A stretch of 14,607 nt of DNA, taken from contig JAUMCA010000163.1 in assembly GCA_032119475.1 (NCBI GenBank), positions 1-14,607 of the forward strand, written 5' to 3'. The notes beneath the pieces were generated by a model. That model made no database searches. It saw only the letters and a list, made by a program, of their open reading frames with translations, and was not told the origin of the DNA. Each line of letters starts with the position of its first letter. The stretch's first letter is position 1. Both the position numbers and the translations under genes were made by a program. Below, piece after piece: positions 6,515 to 12,837 of this stretch. The DNA is from F1-60-MAGs149 sp032119475 (lineage in GTDB: Bacteria > Actinomycetota > Thermoleophilia > Gaiellales > F1-60-MAGs149).

Positions 6515-7152
6515 GCCAAGGCGGGGTCGAGGGGCAGGCCCGTCCCGATCATCGAGTCGCGCGTCACCAGCTCGGCGAGATCCGCCTCGAGCAGATCGGA
6601 GGCGCCGGCGGGGCGCATCGGCAGGACGAGGTAGCGGACCTCGGCGGTGGAGTCCCAGACCCGGATCTCCGTCTCCTCCGGCAGCTCGAGCCCGAACTCG
6701 CGCAGTACGGCGCGCGGCTCGGCGACGACGCGGGCCCGGTACGGCGCGCTCTTGTACCAGGTCGGCGGGAGGCCGAGCACGGGCCATGGGTAGCACGAGC
6801 AGAGCGTGCAGACGACGACGTTGTGCGCCGCGGGCGCGTTCTCGACGACCACCATCGTGTGGCCCTCGTCGCCTGCGAAGCCGAGCTCGCCGATCGCGCT
6901 GGTGCCGTCGGCGAGCAGCCGCTCCCGGTAGGCGGGGTCCGTCCACGCCCGCGCCACGACCCGGGCGCCGTTCTGCGGCCCGACGTCGTGCACGTAGCGG
7001 TCGATCACGGCGTCGATGGCGTCGCTGGTGACGATGCCCTTCTCGACGAGGACCGCCTCGAGCGCCCGGGCCCGCAGCTCCTGCTCGGACGTCGGACGCG
7101 GGTGATGGTGCCCGTCGTGATCGTGGTCGTGGTTATGGTCGTGGTCGTGCAT
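6511..7152 (-). CDS. nthA: Nitrile hydratase alpha subunit, cobalt type, with His-rich N-terminus
   Basis: The 213-aa product carries the metal site VCTLCSCYPWPVLGLPP (Cys115, Cys118, Ser119, Cys120). Thr after the first Cys marks the cobalt type; iron enzymes have Ser there. Further family motifs are AWTDPAYRERLL, YKSAPYRARVVAEPR and IRVWDSTAEVRYLVLPMRP. With the beta subunit it hydrates nitriles to amides in the cytoplasm; two of the three cysteines are normally oxidised post-translationally. The first 17 residues alternate His and Asp (nine His), a probable metal-binding tail absent from the classical enzymes I can recall. ATG 7152 overlaps the beta stop as TGATG. The order beta-alpha-accessory is that of cobalt-type operons. 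No amidase gene is in the window. Thiocyanate hydrolase gamma subunit is a related alternative, but beta is a single full-length chain here, favouring nitrile hydratase. Confidence 0.94.
   Translation of the reverse strand: MHDHDHNHDHDHDGHHHPRPTSEQELRARALEAVLVEKGIVTSDAIDAVIDRYVHDVGPQNGARVVARAWTDPAYRERLLADGTSAIGELGFAGDEGHTMVVVENAPAAHNVVVCTLCSCYPWPVLGLPPTWYKSAPYRARVVAEPRAVLREFGLELPEETEIRVWDSTAEVRYLVLPMRPAGASDLLEADLAELVTRDSMIGTGLPLDPALA
7102..7149 (-). repeat. Short GTGGTC/CACGAC tandem tract encoding the His-Asp tail
   Basis: On the plus strand the tract reads as imperfect repeats of GTGGTC and GTGATC; on the coding strand it encodes His/Asp alternation in residues 2-17 of the nitrile hydratase alpha subunit. 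Low-complexity runs like this can vary in length by slippage, so the tail length may differ between strains. Confidence 0.6.
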
Positions 7153-7793
7153 CACGCGGCCTCCAGGTAGCGCTCCCACAGATCGGCGAGGACGGCGTGC
7201 ACCTCGGTGTCGTCGCCCCATAGCTCGTGCGAGTCGAAGCGGACGGCGTAGACGGCCTCGCGCTCCGCGTTGTCGACGTCGGGCACCCCATCGTCGCCGC
7301 GGACGGCGACGACCTCCCCCGTTGCGCCGCGCAGGTAGCGCGGGCAGCGGGTGTGCCCCTCGGGGCGCATGCGGCGCACGCGCACGCGATCGCCGACGGC
7401 GAACTCCGGCTGTGCCGCCGGCGGCATCGGATGGCTCGTCTGGAGGGAGAGGAGGAGAGCCGCGGTGGCCTCGGGGTCGTCGGCGCGCGGCGCAGCCTCA
7501 CCCGCGCGCAGGCGCTCGGCCCACGCGTCGACCTCGGCATGCGTGATCGCCCCCGTCTCGACGAGCGCCTCCTCCGCCTCCCACAGCCACTTCTCGTAGT
7601 AGCTCGCCTGCAGGTAGCGGGCGTGGCCGATCTTCTCGATCGTGTGCCGGAAGCAGTGCGTCGAGCGCGGCGCCGTGGTCACGGCCAGCGCGAACGCGCG
7701 GATGTCCCAATCGTGGAGCAGCGCCTCTTCGCTCCCCGGCCACGTGGCCGGGCCGAACCCCTGCATGCCACCGAGGTCGTGAACGCCGTCCAT
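7152..7793 (-). CDS. nthB: Nitrile hydratase beta subunit
   Basis: The 213-aa product opens MDGVHDLGGMQGFG, the near-universal start of the family. The helical N-terminal half has ARYLQASYYEKWLWEAE (58-74) preceded by R49-H-T-I-E, where the conserved active-site arginine is expected. The C-terminal half is the SH3-like barrel, with FAVGDRVRVR (131-140) and GHTRCPRYLRGATG (146-159) carrying a second conserved arginine. Size is normal and one gene encodes the full chain. It forms an alpha/beta heterodimer with the next gene and is the first gene of the operon. ATG 7793 is set by the family N-terminus; TATCGT ends 7 nt upstream and there is no separate ribosome-binding site beyond a pyrimidine-rich CTCCTCC. 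Regulation is not evident. Confidence 0.94.
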   Translation of the reverse strand: MDGVHDLGGMQGFGPATWPGSEEALLHDWDIRAFALAVTTAPRSTHCFRHTIEKIGHARYLQASYYEKWLWEAEEALVETGAITHAEVDAWAERLRAGEAAPRADDPEATAALLLSLQTSHPMPPAAQPEFAVGDRVRVRRMRPEGHTRCPRYLRGATGEVVAVRGDDGVPDVDNAEREAVYAVRFDSHELWGDDTEVHAVLADLWERYLEAA

Positions 7794-7800
7794 GGAGGAG

Positions 7801-7806
7801 ACGATA
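7801..7806 (-). promoter_or_regulatory. -10 element TATCGT of the nitrile hydratase operon
   Basis: On the minus strand TATCGT is followed by 7 nt (CTCCTCC) and ATG 7793, giving a leaderless layout. A perfect 10-bp palindrome CCGGCGCCGG at 7821-7830 sits at the -35 distance and could be an operator, but a dyad this short is expected by chance in such DNA. The rest of 7807-7949 shows no gene or strong structure. Confidence 0.55.
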
Positions 7807-7949
7807 CGCGAGCGCGCCGTCCGGCGCCGGTCGCGACGGAGCGGGTCGCGTGTGGCCCCTGTCGGCGGCGCAGCACCCGTCCGACGGAATCGAGATTCGA
7901 GCGGTGCGCGCAGAGTGCCGCCTCAGGTTGATCGCGAGGCGGGGGGAGG

Positions 7950-8039
7950 CGGAGAGGGAGGGATTCGAACCCTCGATTGAGGAAAACCCCCAATAACGGT
8001 TTTCGAGACCGCCGCCTTCAACCACTCGGCCACCTCTCC
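7950..8039 (-). tRNA. tRNA-Ser (anticodon CGA)
   Basis: A 90-nt class II tRNA. The acceptor stem GGAGAGG (8039-8033) pairs with CCTCTCC (7957-7951). The D-arm reads GCCGAGTGGTTGAAGGC. The anticodon stem GCGGT/ACCGT encloses the loop CTCGAAA, anticodon CGA, which reads UCG. A long variable arm (ATTGGGGGTTTTCCTCAAT) marks serine, and the T-arm GAGGG-TTCGAAT-CCCTC is perfect. Discriminator base is G; the next bases are CCT, so the CCA end is not encoded and must be added by tRNA nucleotidyltransferase, as is usual in actinomycetes. Its promoter region faces the vapBC promoter. Confidence 0.97.
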
Positions 8040-8050
8040 GCGCGGGCGGA

Positions 8051-8056
8051 AGACTA
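8051..8056 (-). promoter_or_regulatory. -10 element TAGTCT of tRNA-Ser
   Basis: On the minus strand TAGTCT (TANNNT) ends 11 nt before the mature tRNA 5' end, so initiation would leave a leader of about 4-5 nt for RNase P to remove. No clear -35 is seen. Confidence 0.45.
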
Positions 8057-8102
8057 GCGTGGCGCGGCGTTCGCTGGTGCCATCCTGACGGCGATCGATA
8101 CG

Positions 8103-8120
8103 CGTAGCAGATCTGCTACG
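8103..8120. promoter_or_regulatory. 18-bp perfect palindrome overlapping the vapBC promoter (autoregulatory operator)
   Basis: CGTAGCAGATCTGCTACG is an exact 18-bp dyad whose right end overlaps the -10 hexamer TACGAT (8117-8122). Phd/YefM- and VapB-type antitoxins, usually in complex with their toxin, bind such palindromes at their own promoter and repress it. Position, symmetry and presence of the cognate operon make this the best-supported operator in the window; binding is not shown by the sequence. Confidence 0.75.
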
Positions 8121-8122
8121 AT
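8117..8122 (+). promoter_or_regulatory. -10 element TACGAT of the toxin-antitoxin operon
   Basis: TACGAT, 6 nt (CAGGCC), then GTG 8129: a leaderless layout. The hexamer shares four bases with the 18-bp palindrome, so operator occupancy would block the promoter directly. Confidence 0.6.
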
Positions 8123-8128
8123 CAGGCC

Positions 8129-8395
8129 GTGGCGACGATTCCGCAGCGCGAGCTCCGCAACAACGTGTCCGAGGTGCTGCGGCGGGCGGAGGCGGGCGAG
8201 GAATTCGAGATCACCGTCGACGGCCGGCCCGTCGCACGGCTCACGGGGATCGCGAACCGGCGCCGGTTCGTGCCGGCCGCGGAGTTCATGCGGCTGTTCG
8301 ACACGCCGATGGCTCCCGATCTCGAGCAGTTCCGCCGCGACGTGTCGGAGGGGATCGATCACGACGTGCACGACCCGTACGAACCGCGGTCGTGA
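8129..8395 (+). CDS. vapB: Antitoxin, Phd/YefM (VapB-type) family
   Basis: The 88-aa product starts MATIPQRELRNNVSEVLRRAEAGEEF then EITVDGRPVARL, the canonical Phd/YefM (prevent-host-death) fold: first strand, RNN-x-x-EVLRR helix, and the IT-x-x-GRPVARL hairpin. This N-terminal domain (about 1-45) dimerises and binds operator DNA. The acidic C-terminal part (about 50-88), containing DLEQFRRDVSEG, should wrap around and neutralise the toxin. GTG 8129 gives the exact family N-terminus and lies 6 nt after the -10 hexamer. Its TGA overlaps the toxin start in GTGA, coupling their synthesis. The family pairs with several toxin types; here the partner is a PIN-domain protein, hence the VapB label. 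Confidence 0.92.
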   Translation: MATIPQRELRNNVSEVLRRAEAGEEFEITVDGRPVARLTGIANRRRFVPAAEFMRLFDTPMAPDLEQFRRDVSEGIDHDVHDPYEPRS

Positions 8396-8778
8396 GAGCG
8401 CTGCTCGACACGTCAGTGGTCATCGACCCCTCGGGTGTCGACTGGCCCGACGATGCAGAGCTCGCCATTTCGACGATCACCGTCGGCGAACTCGGGTTCG
8501 GCATCATCAAGGCCGAGGATCAGGTGGAGCGCGCCAAGCGCACCGTGAACCTTCAGCGGGTGCGGGCGGTGTTCGAGGAGCTGCCCGTCGACGGCGCCGT
8601 CGCCGAGGCCTACGCCGCGGTGGCAACCGCAGTGCACATCGATGGACGCAGTCCCCGGCCGCGTGGGTTCGACCTCCTCATCGCGGCGACGGCGATGGCG
8701 CATGACATGCCCCTCTACACGCGCGACATGCAGGACGTCGCGACGCTGCGGCAGCTCATCGACGTGCGCGTCGTCTGA
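8392..8778 (+). CDS. vapC: Toxin, PIN-domain ribonuclease (VapC family)
   Basis: The 128-aa product is a complete single PIN domain. The four acidic metal-binding residues are in place: Asp6 in LLDTSVVID, Glu33 in TITVGELGFG, Asp94 in GFDLLIAATA and Asp112 in LYTRDMQD. They hold Mg2+/Mn2+ for RNA cleavage. VapC toxins characterised in enterobacteria and mycobacteria cut tRNAs or rRNA and halt translation; this one's target is unknown. No residue appears missing, so it should be active when unbound. GTG start 8392 overlaps the antitoxin stop by 4 nt. It ends 25 nt from the stop of the converging secreted-protein gene, with no clear terminator between. Confidence 0.94.
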   Translation: MRALLDTSVVIDPSGVDWPDDAELAISTITVGELGFGIIKAEDQVERAKRTVNLQRVRAVFEELPVDGAVAEAYAAVATAVHIDGRSPRPRGFDLLIAATAMAHDMPLYTRDMQDVATLRQLIDVRVV

Positions 8779-8803
8779 CCCGGGAGCGGCGCCGGGGCGA
8801 GGA

Positions 8804-10681
8804 TCACCCGGTGACGGCGATCGCCTCGCGGCGCAGCGGGCGCACCGCGAGCGTCGTCTTCGCGCGCTTCGCCGTTGCGTTCGCGGCGACGGTCGAGGCA
8901 CGCACGGGGACCGTCGCGTTCGTCGCGTCGGCGGCCGCGCGCAGGGTGAAGGCGGTGCGCAGGGTCTGCCCGGCGCCGAGCACCCCGCGTGTCCAGCAGA
9001 GCCGACCGTCCTCGATCGCGCCGCCGCCCCGGCGCACGACCGTGAAGCCCTTCGGGATGTCGACGCAGGCGCGGGCGGAGGTGGCGTTGCCCGTGCCGGT
9101 GTTGTCGACCCGCACCCCGAACGACGCCCAGCCGCCTGGCCGCGTGACGCGGCGGCCGCGGATGTCGATCGCCAGTCGCGGTGCGGCGGTCGCGGCATCG
9201 GCGCCGACCGGTGTGGCGAGGTCGGTCTCCGAGGTGTCGGTCGGCCCACCCACGGAGATCGACGTGCCGCCGACGACGGAGATGATCGTGTTCGAGGTGA
9301 AGGACAGCGGGATGCCGGCCGTGGCGCCCCGCGCCGTGCCGAGCGCGATGTTGCGGATCTCCGTGGTGGCGATCGCATTGCGCTGCACGCGCACCGAGAA
9401 CGTGAACGAGGCGGTGGCACCCGGATCGAGCCTGCCGCTCGGACCGACGACCGCGGCGACGGTGCCGTTCGCGAAGGTCGCCTTCGCGTTGGCCGTCGTG
9501 ATCGACCCGCTGACGAAGTCGGTGCCGGCCGGCACCGCGTCCGCCACCTCGGTCGCCGTCGCGCCGTCGACGCCGGTGTTCTGCACGGACACGGTGTACG
9601 TCAGGACATCGCCGGGGCGGACCGTGCCCCCGTTCTGGTCCGCGATCGACTTGCGGATGGCGAGCTGCGGTGCGTAGAGGTCCGTGGCCATCGTCATCGC
9701 GGTGACGTAGTAGTTGTCGTTCGTCGTCGAGGCGACGATCTGCGTCGACTTCTGGCCGTTGCCCAGGAAGCCGTCGAGCTGATACAGGTCGGCGTCGAAG
9801 CCGAGCAGGTTGCGGTGCGCCGGGTCGCGGGTCAGCTGCTCGACGTTGTTCGTCGAGATCCCCGAGTTGAACAGGTTGTTCGCGGCGTTGACCGCATCGG
9901 AGACGGCCTTGCCGTTGAGGGTCATGGCGTCGCCGTACGCGCCCTTGTCGCCCTCGAACGCGACGATGCCGACGCGGGTCCTCACCGTGCCCGTCAGCGG
10001 CGTCAGGAACCCATCGACATTGATCGTCGCCGTGCGGCCCGCGGTGCTGCCGAACCGGACGGGGACGTAGCCGTCGTAGACGACCTGGTTGCGCACCGGC
10101 TGCGTGGCGTCGGTGTAGGCGACGACCAGTGACCACCCGGCGTAGGCGTCGGTACCGCCGACGTTGCCGCGCACGTTCGCGACCGTGTAGTAGCCGGTGC
10201 CGCCGCGCGCCACGAGTTCCGTCACGTCCGCGAAGCCGGCGTAGTGCCGCGGTGACGTGCTCCACGCCTCCGCGGCTGCTACCGGCTCGTAGCCATCTGC
10301 TCCGGGGATGCGCAGGAGCACCGGCTCCGCCCCCGCCGACTCGCCGGCGTCGCCTCCCCAGTAGAGCCCGGCGAACTTGACGATCGATCCGAGCGGGATG
10401 CGGAGGTTCGCGCTCGAGGACGAGAAGGTGCCCGCATCCGCGTCGACGTCGACGTACGCCGCGGCGAACGTGTTGTTGTTGAGGGTGTTGAGGCCGGCCT
10501 GCGTATCGGCGCAGCGCGCATCCGCGATGGGGCAGGTCATGCTCGCGTTCGCCGCGAAGGTGATGCGGCCCGGCATGTTCTCGCTGAAGCGCAGTGCCAT
10601 GTCCCGCTCGGCAGCCGTAGCGGGGGCGGCCGCGATGACCGCAGACACGACGGCAAGCGCGAGCATGGGCAGGCGAAGCAT
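8804..10681 (-). CDS. Large secreted DUF11-repeat protein with DUF3344-like N-terminal domain
   Basis: A 625-aa product. A signal peptide covers residues 1-23 (LPMLALAVVSAVIAAAPATA). Residues about 25-335 form one large beta-rich domain with AGLYWGGD (104-111) and DAYAGWSLVVAYTDATQPVRN (178-198), a stretch I associate with DUF3344-type domains of surface proteins. About 336-470 is a DUF11 repeat (YTVSVQNTGVDGATATEVADAVP). About 500-615 is a second, degenerate one (FGVRVDNTGTGNATSARACVDIP). Cys pairs 50/57 and 539/562 could form disulfides. No LPXTG, C-terminal helix or cell-wall-binding module is visible, so it is probably released or held by non-covalent contacts. Start ATG 10681 follows a TATCGT -10 by 7 nt. 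Function unknown; adhesive or structural envelope roles are usual guesses for such proteins. Confidence 0.82.
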   Translation of the reverse strand: MLRLPMLALAVVSAVIAAAPATAAERDMALRFSENMPGRITFAANASMTCPIADARCADTQAGLNTLNNNTFAAAYVDVDADAGTFSSSSANLRIPLGSIVKFAGLYWGGDAGESAGAEPVLLRIPGADGYEPVAAAEAWSTSPRHYAGFADVTELVARGGTGYYTVANVRGNVGGTDAYAGWSLVVAYTDATQPVRNQVVYDGYVPVRFGSTAGRTATINVDGFLTPLTGTVRTRVGIVAFEGDKGAYGDAMTLNGKAVSDAVNAANNLFNSGISTNNVEQLTRDPAHRNLLGFDADLYQLDGFLGNGQKSTQIVASTTNDNYYVTAMTMATDLYAPQLAIRKSIADQNGGTVRPGDVLTYTVSVQNTGVDGATATEVADAVPAGTDFVSGSITTANAKATFANGTVAAVVGPSGRLDPGATASFTFSVRVQRNAIATTEIRNIALGTARGATAGIPLSFTSNTIISVVGGTSISVGGPTDTSETDLATPVGADAATAAPRLAIDIRGRRVTRPGGWASFGVRVDNTGTGNATSARACVDIPKGFTVVRRGGGAIEDGRLCWTRGVLGAGQTLRTAFTLRAAADATNATVPVRASTVAANATAKRAKTTLAVRPLRREAIAVTG

Positions 10682-10688
10682 GGGGAGC

Positions 10689-10694
10689 ACGATA
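10689..10694 (-). promoter_or_regulatory. -10 element TATCGT of the DUF11-repeat protein gene
   Basis: On the minus strand TATCGT is followed by 7 nt (GCTCCCC) and ATG 10681. An in-frame GTG inside this spacer overlaps the hexamer and is a less likely start. Same hexamer and spacing as the nitrile hydratase promoter. Confidence 0.55.
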
Positions 10695-10757
10695 CCCGCG
10701 ACCGAAGCCGCGATCTGTACGGCGGGGCACGGATGATGCAGTCGTTGCAGGCAGCGG

Positions 10758-10778
10758 CCGGCCCGCCTGCGGGGCCGG
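10758..10778. promoter_or_regulatory. Inverted repeat just upstream of the folE -10
   Basis: CCGGCCC and GGGCCGG, perfect 7-bp arms with a 7-nt centre, end 2 nt before the -10 hexamer. The dyad therefore fills the promoter spacer and could be a repressor site. It lies upstream of the predicted transcript, so it cannot be a leader riboswitch. Chance occurrence in GC-rich DNA is possible. Confidence 0.35.
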
Positions 10779-10780
10779 GA

Positions 10781-10786
10781 TAGACT
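10781..10786 (+). promoter_or_regulatory. -10 element TAGACT of the folE operon
   Basis: TAGACT, 6 nt (CCGCGC), then GTG 10793: a leaderless layout that also fixes the start codon. No ribosome-binding site is present. Confidence 0.6.
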
Positions 10787-10792
10787 CCGCGC

Positions 10793-11386
10793 GTGAGCAC
10801 GCCCGACCCGATCCGCAGCCGGCGCCCGATCGACCTCCCCGCCGCTGAGGCCGCCGCGGCCGAGCTGCTGCGCGCCCTCGGCTACGACCTCGCGGACGAG
10901 TCCCTCAGCCAGACGCCCGCGCGCGTCGCCCGGATGTACGAGGAGCTGCTCACGTCGAAGCCGTTCGAGTCGACGACGTTCCCGAACGACGGCGCCTACG
11001 ACGAGCTCGTGGTGGTGCGCGACATTCCGTTCCACTCGCTCTGCGAGCACCACCTGCTGCCCTTCACCGGCGTGGCGCACGTCGGCTACATCCCGGGGCC
11101 GCGCATCGTCGGGCTGTCGAAGCTCGCCCGCGTCGTCGACCGCTTCTCGCGCGATCTGCAGGTGCAGGAGCGCATGACGGCCCAGGTGGCGGACTGGCTC
11201 GAGGAGGCGCTGGAGCCGCGCGGCGTGGGCGTCGTGCTCGAGGCCGAGCACCTCTGCATGACGGTGCGCGGCGTGCGCGCGCCGGGCAGCCGCACGACGA
11301 CGTCCGCGGTGCGCGGACTGCTGCGCCACGACCCGCGCACCCGCGCGGAGTTCCTCGCGTTGGTCGGCGCGTCCTCAGGCGCGTGA
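10793..11386 (+). CDS. folE: GTP cyclohydrolase I (type IA)
   Basis: The 197-aa product has the full catalytic signature FHSLCEHHLLPFTGVAHVGYIP (80-101). Zinc ligands are Cys84 and His87 plus Cys155 in EAEHLCMTVRG, with catalytic His86. IVGLSKLARVVDRFSRDLQVQERMT (105-129) is the second PROSITE-type block, and QTPARVARMYEELL (40-53) the N-terminal helix. It converts GTP to 7,8-dihydroneopterin triphosphate, the first step of folate (and pterin) synthesis, as a cytoplasmic homodecamer. Length is typical. The GTG start follows the -10 hexamer by 6 nt. The usual actinobacterial neighbours (ftsH, folP, folB, folK) are absent; instead it overlaps a membrane glycosyltransferase gene by GTGA. Confidence 0.97.
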   Translation: MSTPDPIRSRRPIDLPAAEAAAAELLRALGYDLADESLSQTPARVARMYEELLTSKPFESTTFPNDGAYDELVVVRDIPFHSLCEHHLLPFTGVAHVGYIPGPRIVGLSKLARVVDRFSRDLQVQERMTAQVADWLEEALEPRGVGVVLEAEHLCMTVRGVRAPGSRTTTSAVRGLLRHDPRTRAEFLALVGASSGA

Positions 11387-12834
11387 TCGACCTCACCCGC
11401 GCGCGCTGGTGGATCGTCGGCGCCGTCCTCGCCGACGTCGTGCTGCGGCTGCGGTTCCTCAACGTCCCGCTCAACGTCGACGAGGCCGGGTACGGTCAGG
11501 TCGCCCGGCTGTGGGCGCGCGGGTTCGCGCTGTACGGCGATGTCGCCTGGGTCGATCGTCCACAGGGCCTGGTCGGGCTGTACCGCGCCGCCGTGACGGT
11601 CGGCGACGAGTGGGCGATCCGCATGCTCGCGCTCTTGGCCGGCGTCGGGCTCGTGGTCGCGGTTGCGGTGATCGCGTGGACGCTCGCCGGGCCGCGCGCC
11701 GGCATTGCGGCCGCGTGGCTGATGGCGCTGCTCGGCCCTGCGCCGCACATCGAGGGCTTCACCGCCAACGGCGAGCTGCTCGGCGGCGCCGTCGCGGCGG
11801 CGGCGATCGCGATCGGCGTGCGCTGGCTCACGCAGCCGCGCATGTGGCTGCTGCTGGTCGCCGGGGTCGTCGCGGGGCTGGGGCCGCTCGTCAAGCAATC
11901 CGCCTTCGACGGCGCCGTCGTCGTCGGGGTGATCGTCATCGTCGTGGCGTGGCGCACGCGGGCGTGGGGCCGGGCCGTCGCCCGGCTGGCCGTGCTGGTC
12001 GCGGGCGTCGCGCTGCCGTGGGGTGCGGCCATGCTGCTCGCGGCCGCATCGTCGCCGGGCGTGTCGGGCTGGTGGTACGCCATCTACGGCTACCGCGCGG
12101 AGACGGAGTCGCTGATCTCGGGTGACGTCGGCTTCCGCCTCAACCTCCTCGGCAACTCGATCCCGTGGATGCTGGTCGACGCGGGGCTGCTGATCGCCCT
12201 CGGGATCGTCGGGCTCGTCGCGCTGCGTCGGCGTCGGCAATCGCTGATCCCGCTCGTCTGGCTCGGCGCCTGCGCGGTCGGCTTCCTGGCGGGCGGCCTG
12301 TACCACCCGCACTACTGGGTGCAGATGCTGCCGGTCTTCTGCCTGTTCGCCGGCGTCGGCGGCGCGCACCTGCTCGACGTCTGGCCGACGCGGCGTGCGC
12401 TCGCGGCCATCGGCGTCGTCGCGCTCCTGCCGGTGGTCGTCGCCCTGCCGATCTACGTCACCTCGCCGGAGCAGGCGTCGCTGCGTTCCACGAACGACCC
12501 GCGCGTCATCTCCGCCATCCCGGTCGGACGCGCGATCGCCGAGGCGACGGGCCCGGACGACGAGGTCCAGGTCCTGTGGGCGAACGCCGCCGTCTACTGG
12601 CACGCCGATCGCATCCCGGCGACGCGGTACCTCTGGTACCGGAACATCGAGCGCATCCCCGGCGGCCGGGAGGCCGTCGTCGCGGCCTTCGAGTCCGACG
12701 TGCCGCCCGCCGCCGTCGTCGGCTACCAGCCGGTCGCGGCGATGGACATCGACGGGCGCATCCAGCGCGTCCTCGACGAGCGGTACGCGCGGACGGTCGT
12801 CGACGGCCGCCCGCTGTGGACGCTCAGCCGGTGA
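11383..12834 (+). CDS. GT-C membrane glycosyltransferase, PMT_2/ArnT-like family
   Basis: A 483-aa product with about 10-12 hydrophobic helices in the first 370 residues and a soluble C-terminal part of about 110. The first extracytoplasmic loop carries NVDEAGYGQVARLW with the acidic pair Asp33-Glu34. A second loop reads DVAWVDRPQGLVGLYRA (Asp58, Pro60), the pattern expected of PMT_2/GT39/GT83 enzymes that transfer sugars from polyprenyl-phosphate donors on the outer face of the membrane. LLGPAPHIEGFTANGELLG and GGLYHPHYWVQMLPVF are further conserved-looking loops. Acceptor (protein, lipid or cell-wall glycan) unknown. GTG 11383 overlaps the folE stop (GTGA), so the two are co-translated although no functional link is obvious. 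It stops 3 nt before the end of the opposite-strand oxidoreductase. Confidence 0.83.
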   Translation: MIDLTRARWWIVGAVLADVVLRLRFLNVPLNVDEAGYGQVARLWARGFALYGDVAWVDRPQGLVGLYRAAVTVGDEWAIRMLALLAGVGLVVAVAVIAWTLAGPRAGIAAAWLMALLGPAPHIEGFTANGELLGGAVAAAAIAIGVRWLTQPRMWLLLVAGVVAGLGPLVKQSAFDGAVVVGVIVIVVAWRTRAWGRAVARLAVLVAGVALPWGAAMLLAAASSPGVSGWWYAIYGYRAETESLISGDVGFRLNLLGNSIPWMLVDAGLLIALGIVGLVALRRRRQSLIPLVWLGACAVGFLAGGLYHPHYWVQMLPVFCLFAGVGGAHLLDVWPTRRALAAIGVVALLPVVVALPIYVTSPEQASLRSTNDPRVISAIPVGRAIAEATGPDDEVQVLWANAAVYWHADRIPATRYLWYRNIERIPGGREAVVAAFESDVPPAAVVGYQPVAAMDIDGRIQRVLDERYARTVVDGRPLWTLSR

Positions 12835-12837
12835 CCG

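Noticed and set aside
6511..7793. Thiocyanate hydrolase instead of nitrile hydratase
   Set aside because: Thiocyanate hydrolase splits the beta-like chain into two subunits; here the beta subunit is one full-length gene in the typical nitrile hydratase order.
7821..7830. CCGGCGCCGG palindrome as a separate nitrile hydratase operator
   Set aside because: A 10-bp G/C-only dyad is expected by chance in a region of this size and composition; noted with the promoter but not called on its own.
7950..8778. tRNA-Ser plus toxin-antitoxin operon as an integrated mobile island
   Set aside because: I see no integrase, no direct repeat of the tRNA 3' end, and the vapBC operon lies on the tRNA 5' side, which is not the usual attachment side.
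8779..8803. Terminator between vapC and the converging DUF11 gene
   Set aside because: Only a weak 5-bp CCCGG/CCGGG pairing can be drawn in the 25-nt gap, which is not convincing in GC-rich DNA.
8715..10730. Long alternative minus-strand frames over the DUF11 protein and vapC
   Set aside because: The correct frame has a signal peptide and recognisable domains; the others are Arg-rich shadows.
10682..11329. N-terminal extension of the DUF11 protein to 841 aa
   Set aside because: It would be antisense to folE, while ATG 10681 has a signal peptide and a -10 hexamer at the expected spacing.
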